64,000 nucleotides of DNA from Verrucolacustris abundans. GTDB lineage: Bacteria > Verrucomicrobiota > Verrucomicrobiia > Methylacidiphilales > Verrucolacustridaceae. The stretch covers positions 1,054,001 to 1,118,000 of the forward strand of contig OZ239145.1 of the NCBI GenBank assembly GCA_965194535.1, given 5' to 3'. A program made the translations under genes and the position numbers. The notes beneath the pieces were generated by a model. That model searched no databases. It was given only the letters and a program-made list of their open reading frames with translations, and had not been told where the DNA came from. Below are positions 34,639 to 43,289 of the stretch, one piece after another (the stretch's first letter is position 1; every line of letters starts with the position of its first letter).

Positions 34639-36336
34639 CTATCGCCACTGGCTTCGACGCATTCCAAAGTAGGCAAGAACCCCGCCTAAGCCTAAGTGCA
34701 CGAGGAGAATCCAAAGAGACACAGTAGATCCTGCTAATGGGGTTTCCGTGATAAAACGAACCAAATCGTAAAATCGTGTATCCCTCAAGGTTTGAAGATA
34801 GCACGACCAAGCCCAATAGGCGCTTATGAATGGTCGGGTAAGAGTTCCCAAAAAGTCGGGAAGAGCCAAAATTGCGCCAGAAAGGGGAAGCTGAAATCCA
34901 ACTAGATACAGGCTGCCTAAAGAGGCCTGTTCTGACGAAGAAGCCCAGCTGGAGATCGCCAAACAGAGTGCAGTGACTCCACCTGTTAAAAACAAGAATG
35001 GCAAAAACTGATCAAAGAGATTTCCCGGAAATTGGCATACCGCCCGCACAAAAATGGTCATCCATATCGATTGAGCTAAGACCAAAAAAGAAAGAAAGAA
35101 TGCCATTCCAAACAGAGCAGAGCCGGTGCGCAGACCTGCCAGCTTCTCCTTCTCTAAAATGGGTCGTTCCCCAATCACTTCTCGGGCGGAATTATTGGAG
35201 CCCATAAGAGCCAGGAGAATAACTTGAAACATCGCAAGTCCACTCACAAGGGTGCCCACCCGGCTGGATTGAATTGTAAAAGCAAGGGAGTCGCGAAGCT
35301 GCTCGACTACACCTGTGTCGGACGACATAGCCATGTTTCGAACTTCTGGGAGTCCGCGATAGGCAAATAAAGTAACAACAGCGGGAAAGATGAGCAGCAG
35401 GGAAAGCTGAAGAAATACTTGTGCAGGATCCCGAAAGAATATTTTCAGGCGACGACACAGCCATGTCCAAGACTGGGAAAGGAAGCCGGGCAATTGAAGA
35501 GCCTCTTCCTTTTCATCCGCGATCGTCATGGACTCTAATTCACCAAGAATATTCCGAGGAGTCATCCCGTCCGGCTTAGGCAGCTCCTCCCAATCCTGCC
35601 CCCATGCTTCAGGATCCCGCTGTGCAAGGGCGGGGTATATCAATTCGGGGCTCTTGACTTGAAAATATTGGGTCAGATCTCGAGGATCTGCTGAGTAGGC
35701 GAGCCTGCCACCTGTTAAAACAGTAATCGAATCGTACACCTCAATGCTTCGTAAGCTGTGGGTAACAAGCAAAACAAGTCGTCCCTGCTCTTGCGAAAGG
35801 GAAGATAGCAATTCCGTAATTTCCTCCTCCGATTTCGGGTCTAGTCCGCTGGTGACTTCGTCGGCAAGAAGAAGGCTGGGTTGTGTGGTGAGCTCCATAG
35901 CTAACCCCAAGCGTCGGAGTTGTCCGCCCGATAGGACACCGGCCATGCGATTCTGTAGTTCGGTAAGCCCAGTCTCCTCAGATACCTGATCAACGGTGGA
36001 TGCAATTTCTTGAGGTGTGCCTTTTTTTCTGAGGCGAGCGCAGTAGAGAAGATTTTCTCGAACAGTCAGGCGTGGGTGTGTACAGCTGAACTGGGGGACG
36101 TAGCCCAGCTGATGGGCAGGAAGATCCTCGTTTTCAAGGTTTTTGCCCTGCCAGAAAAGGGACCCAGACGTATGAGGGAGGATACCTGCGATGACTTTGA
36201 GTAAGGTGCTTTTCCCGCAACCAGAAGGGCCTAAAATTGCCCCGAAATGGCTTGCTGGATATAAAACTGAAATATTGGAGAGCAGAGGGGTCTTTTCTCC
36301 CTCGATTTGAAGTTGGATCGAATCAAGTACAAGCAC
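34639..36336 (-). CDS. ABCG-like ABC transporter, ATPase-permease fusion
   Basis: A 565-residue half transporter with the N-terminal ATPase fused to an ABC-2-type permease, the order seen in the ABCG family. The ATPase has GPSGCGKST near residue 36, Q-loop VPQF, signature LSGGQ, LLLADEVTSGLD and switch VTHS. From residue 300 on come six hydrophobic helices. The substrate is unknown. Cotranscription with two exported proteins suggests an envelope-directed lipid or peptide. It is divergent from the AsmA-like gene across about 80 bp. Confidence 0.88.
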   Translation of the reverse strand: MLVLDSIQLQIEGEKTPLLSNISVLYPASHFGAILGPSGCGKSTLLKVIAGILPHTSGSLFWQGKNLENEDLPAHQLGYVPQFSCTHPRLTVRENLLYCARLRKKGTPQEIASTVDQVSEETGLTELQNRMAGVLSGGQLRRLGLAMELTTQPSLLLADEVTSGLDPKSEEEITELLSSLSQEQGRLVLLVTHSLRSIEVYDSITVLTGGRLAYSADPRDLTQYFQVKSPELIYPALAQRDPEAWGQDWEELPKPDGMTPRNILGELESMTIADEKEEALQLPGFLSQSWTWLCRRLKIFFRDPAQVFLQLSLLLIFPAVVTLFAYRGLPEVRNMAMSSDTGVVEQLRDSLAFTIQSSRVGTLVSGLAMFQVILLALMGSNNSAREVIGERPILEKEKLAGLRTGSALFGMAFFLSFLVLAQSIWMTIFVRAVCQFPGNLFDQFLPFLFLTGGVTALCLAISSWASSSEQASLGSLYLVGFQLPLSGAILALPDFLGTLTRPFISAYWAWSCYLQTLRDTRFYDLVRFITETPLAGSTVSLWILLVHLGLGGVLAYFGMRRSQWR

Positions 36337-36418
36337 CCAACAAGAGAAAACCCTTTATGGTGCAAAGGCAACGTGGAAAAGTGCTCCCGCCCAGGGAGCT
36401 TTATGCTAAAACTTGAAA

Positions 36419-37840
36419 ATGAATCAATCTCATCTAGCGCATAAGGGGTCTCCACTACGATGGATTTTGGGAGGGGGAATTGTCCTTATTATCGTTATAG
36501 GAGTTGCTCTAGCTGCCTTTTTGCCTGTTTGGGTCGTTCAGTGGTTGGGTGGCAAGGATTTTCAGAAGTTGGCATCCCAGCAAGTTTCTTCTCTTCTTCA
36601 GACTGAGGGGGACTTTCAGCCGCTAGAATGGTCTTCTTTTTCTGTCTACACACCAGGATTCAAGAGTCGTCCTGGAGCGGCAGGACCGTGGATTTGGGAT
36701 TTCCAAGATATCCGGACGGAAATCTCCCCACGTCTTCTCTTAGACCGAATTCTTCGCTTTTCTGAAATCACAATTGGGCGTCTCGCCATTGAATCAGGGA
36801 GTAATGCATCCATCCCTCGGGAGGCTTCTGTTGCTCCTGCATCTCGCGAGGGTTCTAGCGCGGAACTCTTTCGCGATGTGCAGGTAGGGAAGGTTGAAAT
36901 TCGTGATTTTCAAATCGTCCCATCTCCAAAAACAAGTGGATGGGGCGCAAAGGGAATTCTTGCTCAGATTAAACCGAGTAAGCAAAAGACGGATTTCACA
37001 TTCCAGCATGGTTTTATACAAACCCCATTGAACTGGCTGGGTGAGGTTTCTCTAGTTGAAGCGAAGGGAAGATATGTAGAGCCTACGCTTTTTCTGACCG
37101 AACTTTTACTAAAAGGAAAATCGGGGGGATCGATGGACATGTCCGGAGAAGTAACTCCCGGGTCAACGCTGCAAGCGAAGGGAAGAGTTTCATGGGAGAA
37201 GTGGCCTATACCAGGAGGAAAAATTGGTGTTGGTTTATTTGAGATTCCCGCATCGATGTCAGGTGAATTCATTTTACAGGAGTTTAGAAAAGATGGACCT
37301 GTCGGGAAAGGGCAGGTTCGTCTGGTGGATGCCAGGCTTGAGCCCGGCAAGGGCTCTGAAACCGTGCTGGGTCTTCTAGGATTACTTACGGGAGAACCCA
37401 GGTTGCGGGGATGCCCCCTGACCACTGCTAAGGCATCTTGGTTCATGCAACCCAATGCTTATGATATCACCGAGATTGTCGCCGAGGCTCCAGGTCTATT
37501 ACGCGCAGTCGGCCAAATCCAAATCCGCGGTCAAGGGCTGAGCGGAAGGATTGAATTAGGCTTAGAAGGGGATTTAGGCCGCAAAGTGAATGCCTTGACC
37601 GGTGGCGAATGCTTTTCTCGTCTTGAAAATGGTTACTCAGTTCAGTCCATTCAGATTTCAGGGACGATGGATTCGCCTCGAAACGATCTCCAGCCCAAGC
37701 TCACCGCTGCACTAACTCGAACAGCGATTCGCACGGGAGCGCAAATCTTAGAAAAAGCCGCTGGGGCTCAAGGGTCGGGGGATGCGGCGGGTGCTGCAGT
37801 GAACGTTCTTAAGAGTTTATTTGGTCCCGCACCCAAATAA
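36419..37840 (+). CDS. AsmA-like membrane-anchored protein
   Basis: It has 473 residues with an N-terminal transmembrane helix (about residues 16-38). A long beta-rich periplasmic region contains LEWSSFSVYTPGF, repeated ISG and IRG-type strands and a C-terminal SGTMDSPRNDLQPKL. This pattern is typical of AsmA/DUF748-type proteins involved in outer-membrane lipid homeostasis. The assignment rests on architecture and is not certain. The frame opens at TTG 36413, but ATG 36419 is the better start. It stands alone, with DUF1844 converging downstream. Confidence 0.65.
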   Translation: MNQSHLAHKGSPLRWILGGGIVLIIVIGVALAAFLPVWVVQWLGGKDFQKLASQQVSSLLQTEGDFQPLEWSSFSVYTPGFKSRPGAAGPWIWDFQDIRTEISPRLLLDRILRFSEITIGRLAIESGSNASIPREASVAPASREGSSAELFRDVQVGKVEIRDFQIVPSPKTSGWGAKGILAQIKPSKQKTDFTFQHGFIQTPLNWLGEVSLVEAKGRYVEPTLFLTELLLKGKSGGSMDMSGEVTPGSTLQAKGRVSWEKWPIPGGKIGVGLFEIPASMSGEFILQEFRKDGPVGKGQVRLVDARLEPGKGSETVLGLLGLLTGEPRLRGCPLTTAKASWFMQPNAYDITEIVAEAPGLLRAVGQIQIRGQGLSGRIELGLEGDLGRKVNALTGGECFSRLENGYSVQSIQISGTMDSPRNDLQPKLTAALTRTAIRTGAQILEKAAGAQGSGDAAGAAVNVLKSLFGPAPK

Positions 37841-37852
37841 ATTTCCCAGCCT

Positions 37853-38317
37853 TTATCCGTAGCTTTTAAAGTACTTCTTTTTTTCGTCTGCTTCTGCCGT
37901 GACGGTTGGGGCAGGGGATGGGGTTGCCTTTGGCACTGCAGGGTCTGGAGTCTCTTCAGAAATCATTTCATCTTCCTCAAGTGCAGACATGTCAACTTGA
38001 GGACCGCGATCTGGCATCATTCCGACAGGAGTTCCGCCACTTGCTTCCACAAACGCCAACTGAACTTGCTGGAGGGCTTCCGTAATAATCTTTGTCTCTT
38101 GGGGTGATAAGTTTCCCTCCGTTTTGATGCGAATTAGTTCAAGATGATCAATCATCATTTTTGCCGCTTGTAGATTAGGAGGGATTCGATCGCCCTCAGG
38201 AGTGGGAATACGACCTAATACATATAAAATGTTCTGAGCCTGAACCATGACGAACTGGACAAACCGCTTCGTCATTTCCGAGTTCAAGGCAGGGTTATTC
38301 TTTTGGATCTCGGCCAT
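37853..38317 (-). CDS. DUF1844 family protein
   Basis: It has 154 residues. The first 90 match the DUF1844 pattern (RFVQFVMVQAQNILYVLG, AAKMMIDHLELIRIKTEGNL, then KIITEALQQVQLAFVEA). The rest is an acidic, Pro/Thr-rich disordered tail. The molecular function of the family is not known to me. It follows the Minf_1886-type gene by a single base, so the two are one transcription unit behind leuS. Confidence 0.8.
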   Translation of the reverse strand: MAEIQKNNPALNSEMTKRFVQFVMVQAQNILYVLGRIPTPEGDRIPPNLQAAKMMIDHLELIRIKTEGNLSPQETKIITEALQQVQLAFVEASGGTPVGMMPDRGPQVDMSALEEDEMISEETPDPAVPKATPSPAPTVTAEADEKKKYFKSYG

Positions 38318-38318
38318 A

Positions 38319-38804
38319 TTACGATTTCTTTTGGGAAGACGTAGAGTCGGACTTTCTTTTTCTGCGTACCGCAGACGAAGGGGCGACTTCCCGCCGGACC
38401 TTTTTGAGTTGAGGCTTGTTTTGGGAGGGCTGAAATGGAGTCACAAAAGCCTCTGTGAACGTCCATATTTCTTGAAAATCCTCCGGTCGATCCGTATCGC
38501 TCTTCCCCAAGATTCCATATTGAACGAGATGAAACACAATATCTCCCACCTGTGCACAGTTTTGTATTCCCCACTCATTTAAAACGGTTTTGGCCATTGG
38601 GCCGAATTCATTGAGTGCTAACTGGCGAAAACCCTCCAAAAGCTCATGCCCACGGACATGGGAGGGCTTTTTGTCTTCCCCCCGTCCTAGTTTTCGTAGG
38701 GACTGGTCCAAAGATCGTCTTACAAAATCGAATGCGGCTGGGGCAAAACGAGAATCGGTTTCCCGTATCCTCTTAATGGCTTCAGGTAGTGAAAGGAGGC
38801 TCAC
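38319..38804 (-). CDS. Minf_1886-type conserved protein
   Basis: It has 161 residues. SRFAPAAFDFVRRSLDQSL, VRGHELLEGFRQLAL, NEWGIQN and GDIVFHLVQYGILGKS match the small family named after Methylacidiphilum Minf_1886, found in Verrucomicrobia, Planctomycetes and relatives. The C-terminal tail is Lys/Arg/Ser-rich, consistent with nucleic-acid or ribosome contact, but no function is known. GTG 38804 is the start, with an AT-rich leader and no clear Shine-Dalgarno. It precedes DUF1844 by 1 bp. Confidence 0.82.
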   Translation of the reverse strand: MSLLSLPEAIKRIRETDSRFAPAAFDFVRRSLDQSLRKLGRGEDKKPSHVRGHELLEGFRQLALNEFGPMAKTVLNEWGIQNCAQVGDIVFHLVQYGILGKSDTDRPEDFQEIWTFTEAFVTPFQPSQNKPQLKKVRREVAPSSAVRRKRKSDSTSSQKKS

Positions 38805-38843
38805 AATAAAATTATGATCGAAGGTTGATGATTTGTCTACGGG

Positions 38844-38948
38844 TTACGCAAAGTTACGCCATTGCCGCCAAGCGGAGACAAGTAGAAGTATCAGGCCAAA
38901 CCCGAGAATCAGGGCTCTTTCGCGACGTCTCAAATCCCAGCTTTTCAC
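38844..38948 (-). CDS. 34-residue single-pass membrane protein coupled to leuS
   Basis: A short frame starts at GTG 38948, which overlaps the leuS TGA by 4 bp, and ends at TAA 38844. The product is MKSWDLRRRERALILGFG followed by a Leu-rich helix and a short Arg/Trp/Asn end. This gives a positively charged N-terminus, one hydrophobic helix and a basic C-terminus. The coupling, the coherent membrane-protein plan and the position in the leuS operon support coding. The function is unknown. Confidence 0.5.
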   Translation of the reverse strand: MKSWDLRRRERALILGFGLILLLVSAWRQWRNFA

Positions 38949-41407
38949 GGGCAGATACAGTTCACAATTCTTCCGGGAACAATAATAATCTTCTCAATTT
39001 TCTTCCCAGAACTCCAAGCCGATAGATCGGGATGATTGCGAACAACCGCCTCAATTTCTTCCCGCGTCGCAGAAGGGGAAACCACAATCTTTCCCCTGAC
39101 TTTGCTATTGATTTGAATCGGCAATTCTACGGTTGTATCCATGAGATCCTCAGACTTAAAAGTGGGCCATTCGGATAAACTGACCAATCCCTTTCCACCT
39201 AAGCGAGACCAGACTTCTTCGGCTAGATGGGGAGCGAATGGCGCAAGGAGGCGGCTTAGCTGAAGAACTGCTTTTTTCGGGCGCTTAGGAAGTCCTGTGA
39301 GGTGATTCACCAGAATCATGAGTGCGGAAATCGCCGTGTTCATCTGCAGGTTCTCAATATCCTCCGTGACCTTCGCTGTGGTTTTTGCCAATGCCCGAAC
39401 GGTTTCTGGATCAGGATTGGCGTCGGTTAAGGACGGGGAGTCGATCCAATTCCCTGATTCGGTTTCCTCGCAAATGAGACGCCAGACTCGGGCAAGAAAA
39501 CGGACTGCCCCTTCCATCCCTTTCGAACTCCATGGCTTCATCTGCTCGAGCGGCCCCATAAACATTTCAAATACACGCAAAGCGTCCGCACCATGTTCTG
39601 CAATTACCTCATCAGGGTTCACCACATTACCAACTGACTTCGACATTTTGCGGTTATCCTCTCCAAGAATAATCCCTTGGTTGACCAATCTGCGGAATGG
39701 TTCGGGATGGGAAACGATTTTTAGATCAAAAAGTACTTTGTGCCAAAAGCGGGCGTACAAAAGATGAAGGACTGCATGTTCAGCTCCGCCCACATAAAGA
39801 TCCACTCCACCTTGGCTCATCCAATATTTCTCAGCATCTGCACCACACAGGGATTGAGTGTTCTGAGCATCGCAAAAACGCAAGTAGTACCAGCAAGATC
39901 CCGCCCACTGGGGCATGGTGTTGGTTTCCCTCATTCGACCATCTGGCATCGTTCGCCAAGCCACAGCCTTGGACAGGGGAGGTTCACCCGAAGGGGAGGG
40001 CTGATAGTCCACCATCTCGGGCAGGGTGAGGGGGAGATCTTGCTCGGATAACGACTCATGCCGATCTCCTCGCCAAGCAATCGGGAAAGGTTCGCCCCAA
40101 TATCTTTGGCGGGAAAAAAGCCAGTCTCGTAATTTGTAGCGAATTTGAGGCCGCCCCTTGTCGTTCTTTTCAAGCCACCTCACAACTTCCTTCTTGGCTT
40201 CGGAGGTTTGTTTTCCATCGAGAAAAGCCGAGTTGAAATTTATGCCTTCTCCTGAAAAGCAAATTCCGAGTTTATGACTTTGAGGGGGTTGAACTACAAA
40301 TCGAATCGGTAATTTAAAAGTCTCCGCAAACGCGAAATCCCGTTCGTCATGGGCGGGGACGGCCATGACAGCTCCTGTTCCGTATGATGCGAGTACATAA
40401 TCGGCAATCCAGATCGGAATCTTATCTCCATTGACGGGATTGATGGCACAGACTCCCAATGGAACGCCCGTCTTTGTTTTTGCGAGGTCGGTTCGGTCTA
40501 AGTCGGATTTAGAGGCGCTAATCTTTCGATAGGCTTCCACAGCCAATTGCTGTTCAGGAGATGTTAAAGAGGGGACGCTGGGATGCTCAGGGGACAGAAC
40601 GACATAGGTAGCTCCAAAAAGAGTATCGGGACGCGTCGTGTACACGGGAATTTTCTGATTTGTCCCATCCACCAGGAAATCCACCTCGGCCCCTTCGCTT
40701 TTCCCAATCCAGTTACGTTGCATCTCCTTCAGCGACTCTGGCCAATCGAGGAGATCGAGGTCCTGGAGTAGGCGTTCGGCGTATGCAGTAATTTTGAGCA
40801 TCCATTGACGCATAGGCCGTCTTTCCACGGGGTGATTGCCTCGCTCTGATTGTGGGCCGTCTGGTGTATTGAGAATCTCTTCATTGGCGAGAACGGTTCC
40901 AAGCGCAGGGCAGTACCAGACGGGCGCCTCGGCCACATAGGCTAGACCTTTCTCGTAGAGCTTTAGAAAAATCCACTGTGTCCAACGAAAATATTTTGGA
41001 TCGGTGGTATCGATCTCGCGAGACCAGTCATAACTAAAGCCCATGGCCTGAATCTGCCTCTTGAAGTTAGCAATATTCTTTGCCGTCGTGACTCGGGGGT
41101 GGGTGCCCGTTTGAACCGCATGCTGCTCCGCAGGGAGTCCAAAAGCGTCCCATCCCATGGGGTGGAGGACATTATAACCCTTCATCCTCCAGTATCGCGC
41201 CACGATATCGGTCGCAGTGTATCCTTCGAGATGTCCGACGTGGAGTCCCGACCCAGAAGGGTAGGGGAACATATCTAAAATATATTTTTTTGGCTTCTCG
41301 GACCCAAGTTCACCAGGTTGCGCCGCGCGGAAGCAGTCTGCTTTGGCCCAAGTGGCCTGCCAGTGGGGTTCGATTTCAGCAAAAGGATATGGCGCGCGGG
41401 TTGGCAT
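38945..41407 (-). CDS. leuS: Leucyl-tRNA synthetase
   Basis: Class I synthetase charging tRNA-Leu, with an editing domain. HVGHLEGYTATDI near residue 57 is the HIGH motif, and KMSKSVGNVVNP near residue 588 is the KMSKS loop. The CP1 editing domain contains TRPDTLFGATY and MAVPAHDERDFAFA. The 820 residues are normal. The C-terminus ends at GRIVNCICP, and the stop overlaps the 34-codon membrane ORF. It is divergent from rdgB. Confidence 0.97.
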   Translation of the reverse strand: MPTRAPYPFAEIEPHWQATWAKADCFRAAQPGELGSEKPKKYILDMFPYPSGSGLHVGHLEGYTATDIVARYWRMKGYNVLHPMGWDAFGLPAEQHAVQTGTHPRVTTAKNIANFKRQIQAMGFSYDWSREIDTTDPKYFRWTQWIFLKLYEKGLAYVAEAPVWYCPALGTVLANEEILNTPDGPQSERGNHPVERRPMRQWMLKITAYAERLLQDLDLLDWPESLKEMQRNWIGKSEGAEVDFLVDGTNQKIPVYTTRPDTLFGATYVVLSPEHPSVPSLTSPEQQLAVEAYRKISASKSDLDRTDLAKTKTGVPLGVCAINPVNGDKIPIWIADYVLASYGTGAVMAVPAHDERDFAFAETFKLPIRFVVQPPQSHKLGICFSGEGINFNSAFLDGKQTSEAKKEVVRWLEKNDKGRPQIRYKLRDWLFSRQRYWGEPFPIAWRGDRHESLSEQDLPLTLPEMVDYQPSPSGEPPLSKAVAWRTMPDGRMRETNTMPQWAGSCWYYLRFCDAQNTQSLCGADAEKYWMSQGGVDLYVGGAEHAVLHLLYARFWHKVLFDLKIVSHPEPFRRLVNQGIILGEDNRKMSKSVGNVVNPDEVIAEHGADALRVFEMFMGPLEQMKPWSSKGMEGAVRFLARVWRLICEETESGNWIDSPSLTDANPDPETVRALAKTTAKVTEDIENLQMNTAISALMILVNHLTGLPKRPKKAVLQLSRLLAPFAPHLAEEVWSRLGGKGLVSLSEWPTFKSEDLMDTTVELPIQINSKVRGKIVVSPSATREEIEAVVRNHPDLSAWSSGKKIEKIIIVPGRIVNCICP

Positions 41408-41441
41408 AAGGACGTTAAGGAGTTATTAAACGCAAAGCGCT

Positions 41442-42080
41442 ATGCCAAGTCCAACATCCACTGCCAGACCCACTTTATGGATTGCCACTAAAAATCGAGG
41501 CAAAACACGAGAATTTAAGCTTCTTCTGGCGAAATGGGCTTTTATTCGTGATCTTTACTCTTATCCGAAACTTCCTGAAATCAAGGAGACGGGTGACACA
41601 TTCTTCGCTAACGCAAAGATCAAAGCGGTTACGTTGAGTCAGGAATTGTGCGGAAGACTCATTCTTGCGGACGACAGCGGTCTGATTGTGCCAGCACTGG
41701 GGGGTCATCCTGGAGTTCGTTCAGCAAGGTATGCGGGACCTCAATCCACCCCAGAAAAGAATCGCCGTAAGCTATTAAAAAAGATGGTTGGGCTTAGTGG
41801 GAGTGGTCGCAAGGCTTACTTCCAGGCCACCTTGGTTTTAGCTAGGAACGGGCGGATTTTGGGCACGAAAAGCGCCCGGATTTGGGGTCAAATAACCAAG
41901 GCGGAACGGGGGTCAGGGGGCTTTGGATATGACCCAATATTTCAACCACGCGGTTTCCGTAAGACCTTTGGAGAGCTTCCTGCGTCTCTAAAGAAACGGA
42001 TAAGCCATAGAGCACGTGCCGCACGAGCGATCAGAACCTTATTGAGCAGGGAAATCAAGGCTTCTCGTGGTAAAGTATAA
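41442..42080 (+). CDS. rdgB: XTP/dITP diphosphatase (RdgB/HAM1)
   Basis: Hydrolyses non-canonical purine nucleotides (dITP, XTP) to monophosphates. ATKNRGKTREF at the N-terminus, ADDSGLIVPALGGHPGVRSARYAG, GFGYDPIF and SHRARA are the family motifs in order. It has 212 residues, slightly longer at the ends than E. coli RdgB, with a basic C-terminal tail. It starts at ATG 41442, 34 bp from the leuS start on the other strand. Confidence 0.94.
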   Translation: MPSPTSTARPTLWIATKNRGKTREFKLLLAKWAFIRDLYSYPKLPEIKETGDTFFANAKIKAVTLSQELCGRLILADDSGLIVPALGGHPGVRSARYAGPQSTPEKNRRKLLKKMVGLSGSGRKAYFQATLVLARNGRILGTKSARIWGQITKAERGSGGFGYDPIFQPRGFRKTFGELPASLKKRISHRARAARAIRTLLSREIKASRGKV

Positions 42081-42137
42081 ATTTGATACAATATTTATTG
42101 TGCGACAAATAGTCCTTAGAACAGACAGATGTTATAC

Positions 42138-43289
42138 CTATCGAATCCAGCCCCAGCGGCTCGTGAACGGCCAATAAACGAAGGCGCCTTTCCCAACTAG
42201 ATTAGCTGCTGGTACGGCTCCCCAGCCCCTTGAATCAAAGCTATTCGGGCTATTGTCTCCCATGGCCCAGTAATCACGTCCAGGGACACGATAAGTATCG
42301 TTGGGGTTATTCAGGTAGGATTGCCCCAATGTATATCCAGGATAGCCATTCGTTTTGCTCGCAACTCGAATGTGCGCAGGGTCAGTCGCAGGAGCTCCAT
42401 CAATCCAGAGTTCTGGCGGTCTGACCTGCAAAAGATCTCCACCCAGCGCCACACACCGTTTGATATAGTATTGAGACCCTTCGATTCCACGTAACCGTAG
42501 CCCTGACTCAATGCCATCAATTTTTTCGGTCGTAAAAACGAAGGTTTCAGCCCTTTTGGGCTTCCGAAAGTGGTAGATAAATTTGTTTACAAAAAGGTGA
42601 TCTCCAGTCGCTGAGCTGAAATTTACGAGAACATCTCCCTTTTTGACCTGATCCCCACTTCGAACCTTAAGGCCCCCTTCCCGGGCCTCTTGAAGGCCGC
42701 ACACCACGAACTCTATCCAGCCATCCGCAAGAATCTCAGTGGTTGTCCAAGGGATAAATCCAAACAGACGCCCTTCACGAACGGATACAATCTGACCTTC
42801 GCGTGGCGCTACTGCCTTGTGATAACTTTTCCCTTCTTTCGCCAACTCAAAGATCCGCATTGGCCATGAGGGTGGATTCTTATCTTCAGGTTGGTTTAAA
42901 ATTCCAAGAAGGGTGGGCCGCATCGAGTGGGTTGGAATCTTGAAGGGCTGTAAAAAATAAGCCCGTACTCCTAAGGCTAAAACAATCGCGACTAGCGCGA
43001 CTTCAGCATTTTCCTTCCGCCCATGATGTCGATCGGTTCGAAGTAAATCGCCATACTCTTTTTCTAATTGCGCCAGAAGGTCGCTTCGGCGTTGGCCTGG
43101 AGTTGTGATGCGCAAACCCTCCGCGCAAATCTCTCGTGCTTGATTCAATCGCTCCACCAGTTTCTCGGGCAAAACATCCCGTCCGTAATGAACTCGTTTG
43201 GCAAGAAAGTGAGCCATGGCGTGGAGGTGCTTCCTCTCCTCCTTAGCTCTGCCGAAAAAAAGAAAATCGATCACTGATTTAGTCTCCAA
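42138..43289 (-). CDS. lepB: Signal peptidase I
   Basis: Inner-membrane serine protease that removes signal peptides. The catalytic Ser is in PTHSMRPT (near residue 119) and the general-base Lys in YYIKRCVALGGD (near residue 280). The C-terminal box is WAMGDNSPNSFDSRGWG. The protein is long (383 residues) because of a charged N-terminal region of about 95 residues before the single transmembrane helix (ALVAIVLALGVRAYF) and inserts between the boxes. The start overlaps the lepA end by 11 bp, the classic lepA-lepB pair. Confidence 0.94.
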   Translation of the reverse strand: METKSVIDFLFFGRAKEERKHLHAMAHFLAKRVHYGRDVLPEKLVERLNQAREICAEGLRITTPGQRRSDLLAQLEKEYGDLLRTDRHHGRKENAEVALVAIVLALGVRAYFLQPFKIPTHSMRPTLLGILNQPEDKNPPSWPMRIFELAKEGKSYHKAVAPREGQIVSVREGRLFGFIPWTTTEILADGWIEFVVCGLQEAREGGLKVRSGDQVKKGDVLVNFSSATGDHLFVNKFIYHFRKPKRAETFVFTTEKIDGIESGLRLRGIEGSQYYIKRCVALGGDLLQVRPPELWIDGAPATDPAHIRVASKTNGYPGYTLGQSYLNNPNDTYRVPGRDYWAMGDNSPNSFDSRGWGAVPAANLVGKGAFVYWPFTSRWGWIR

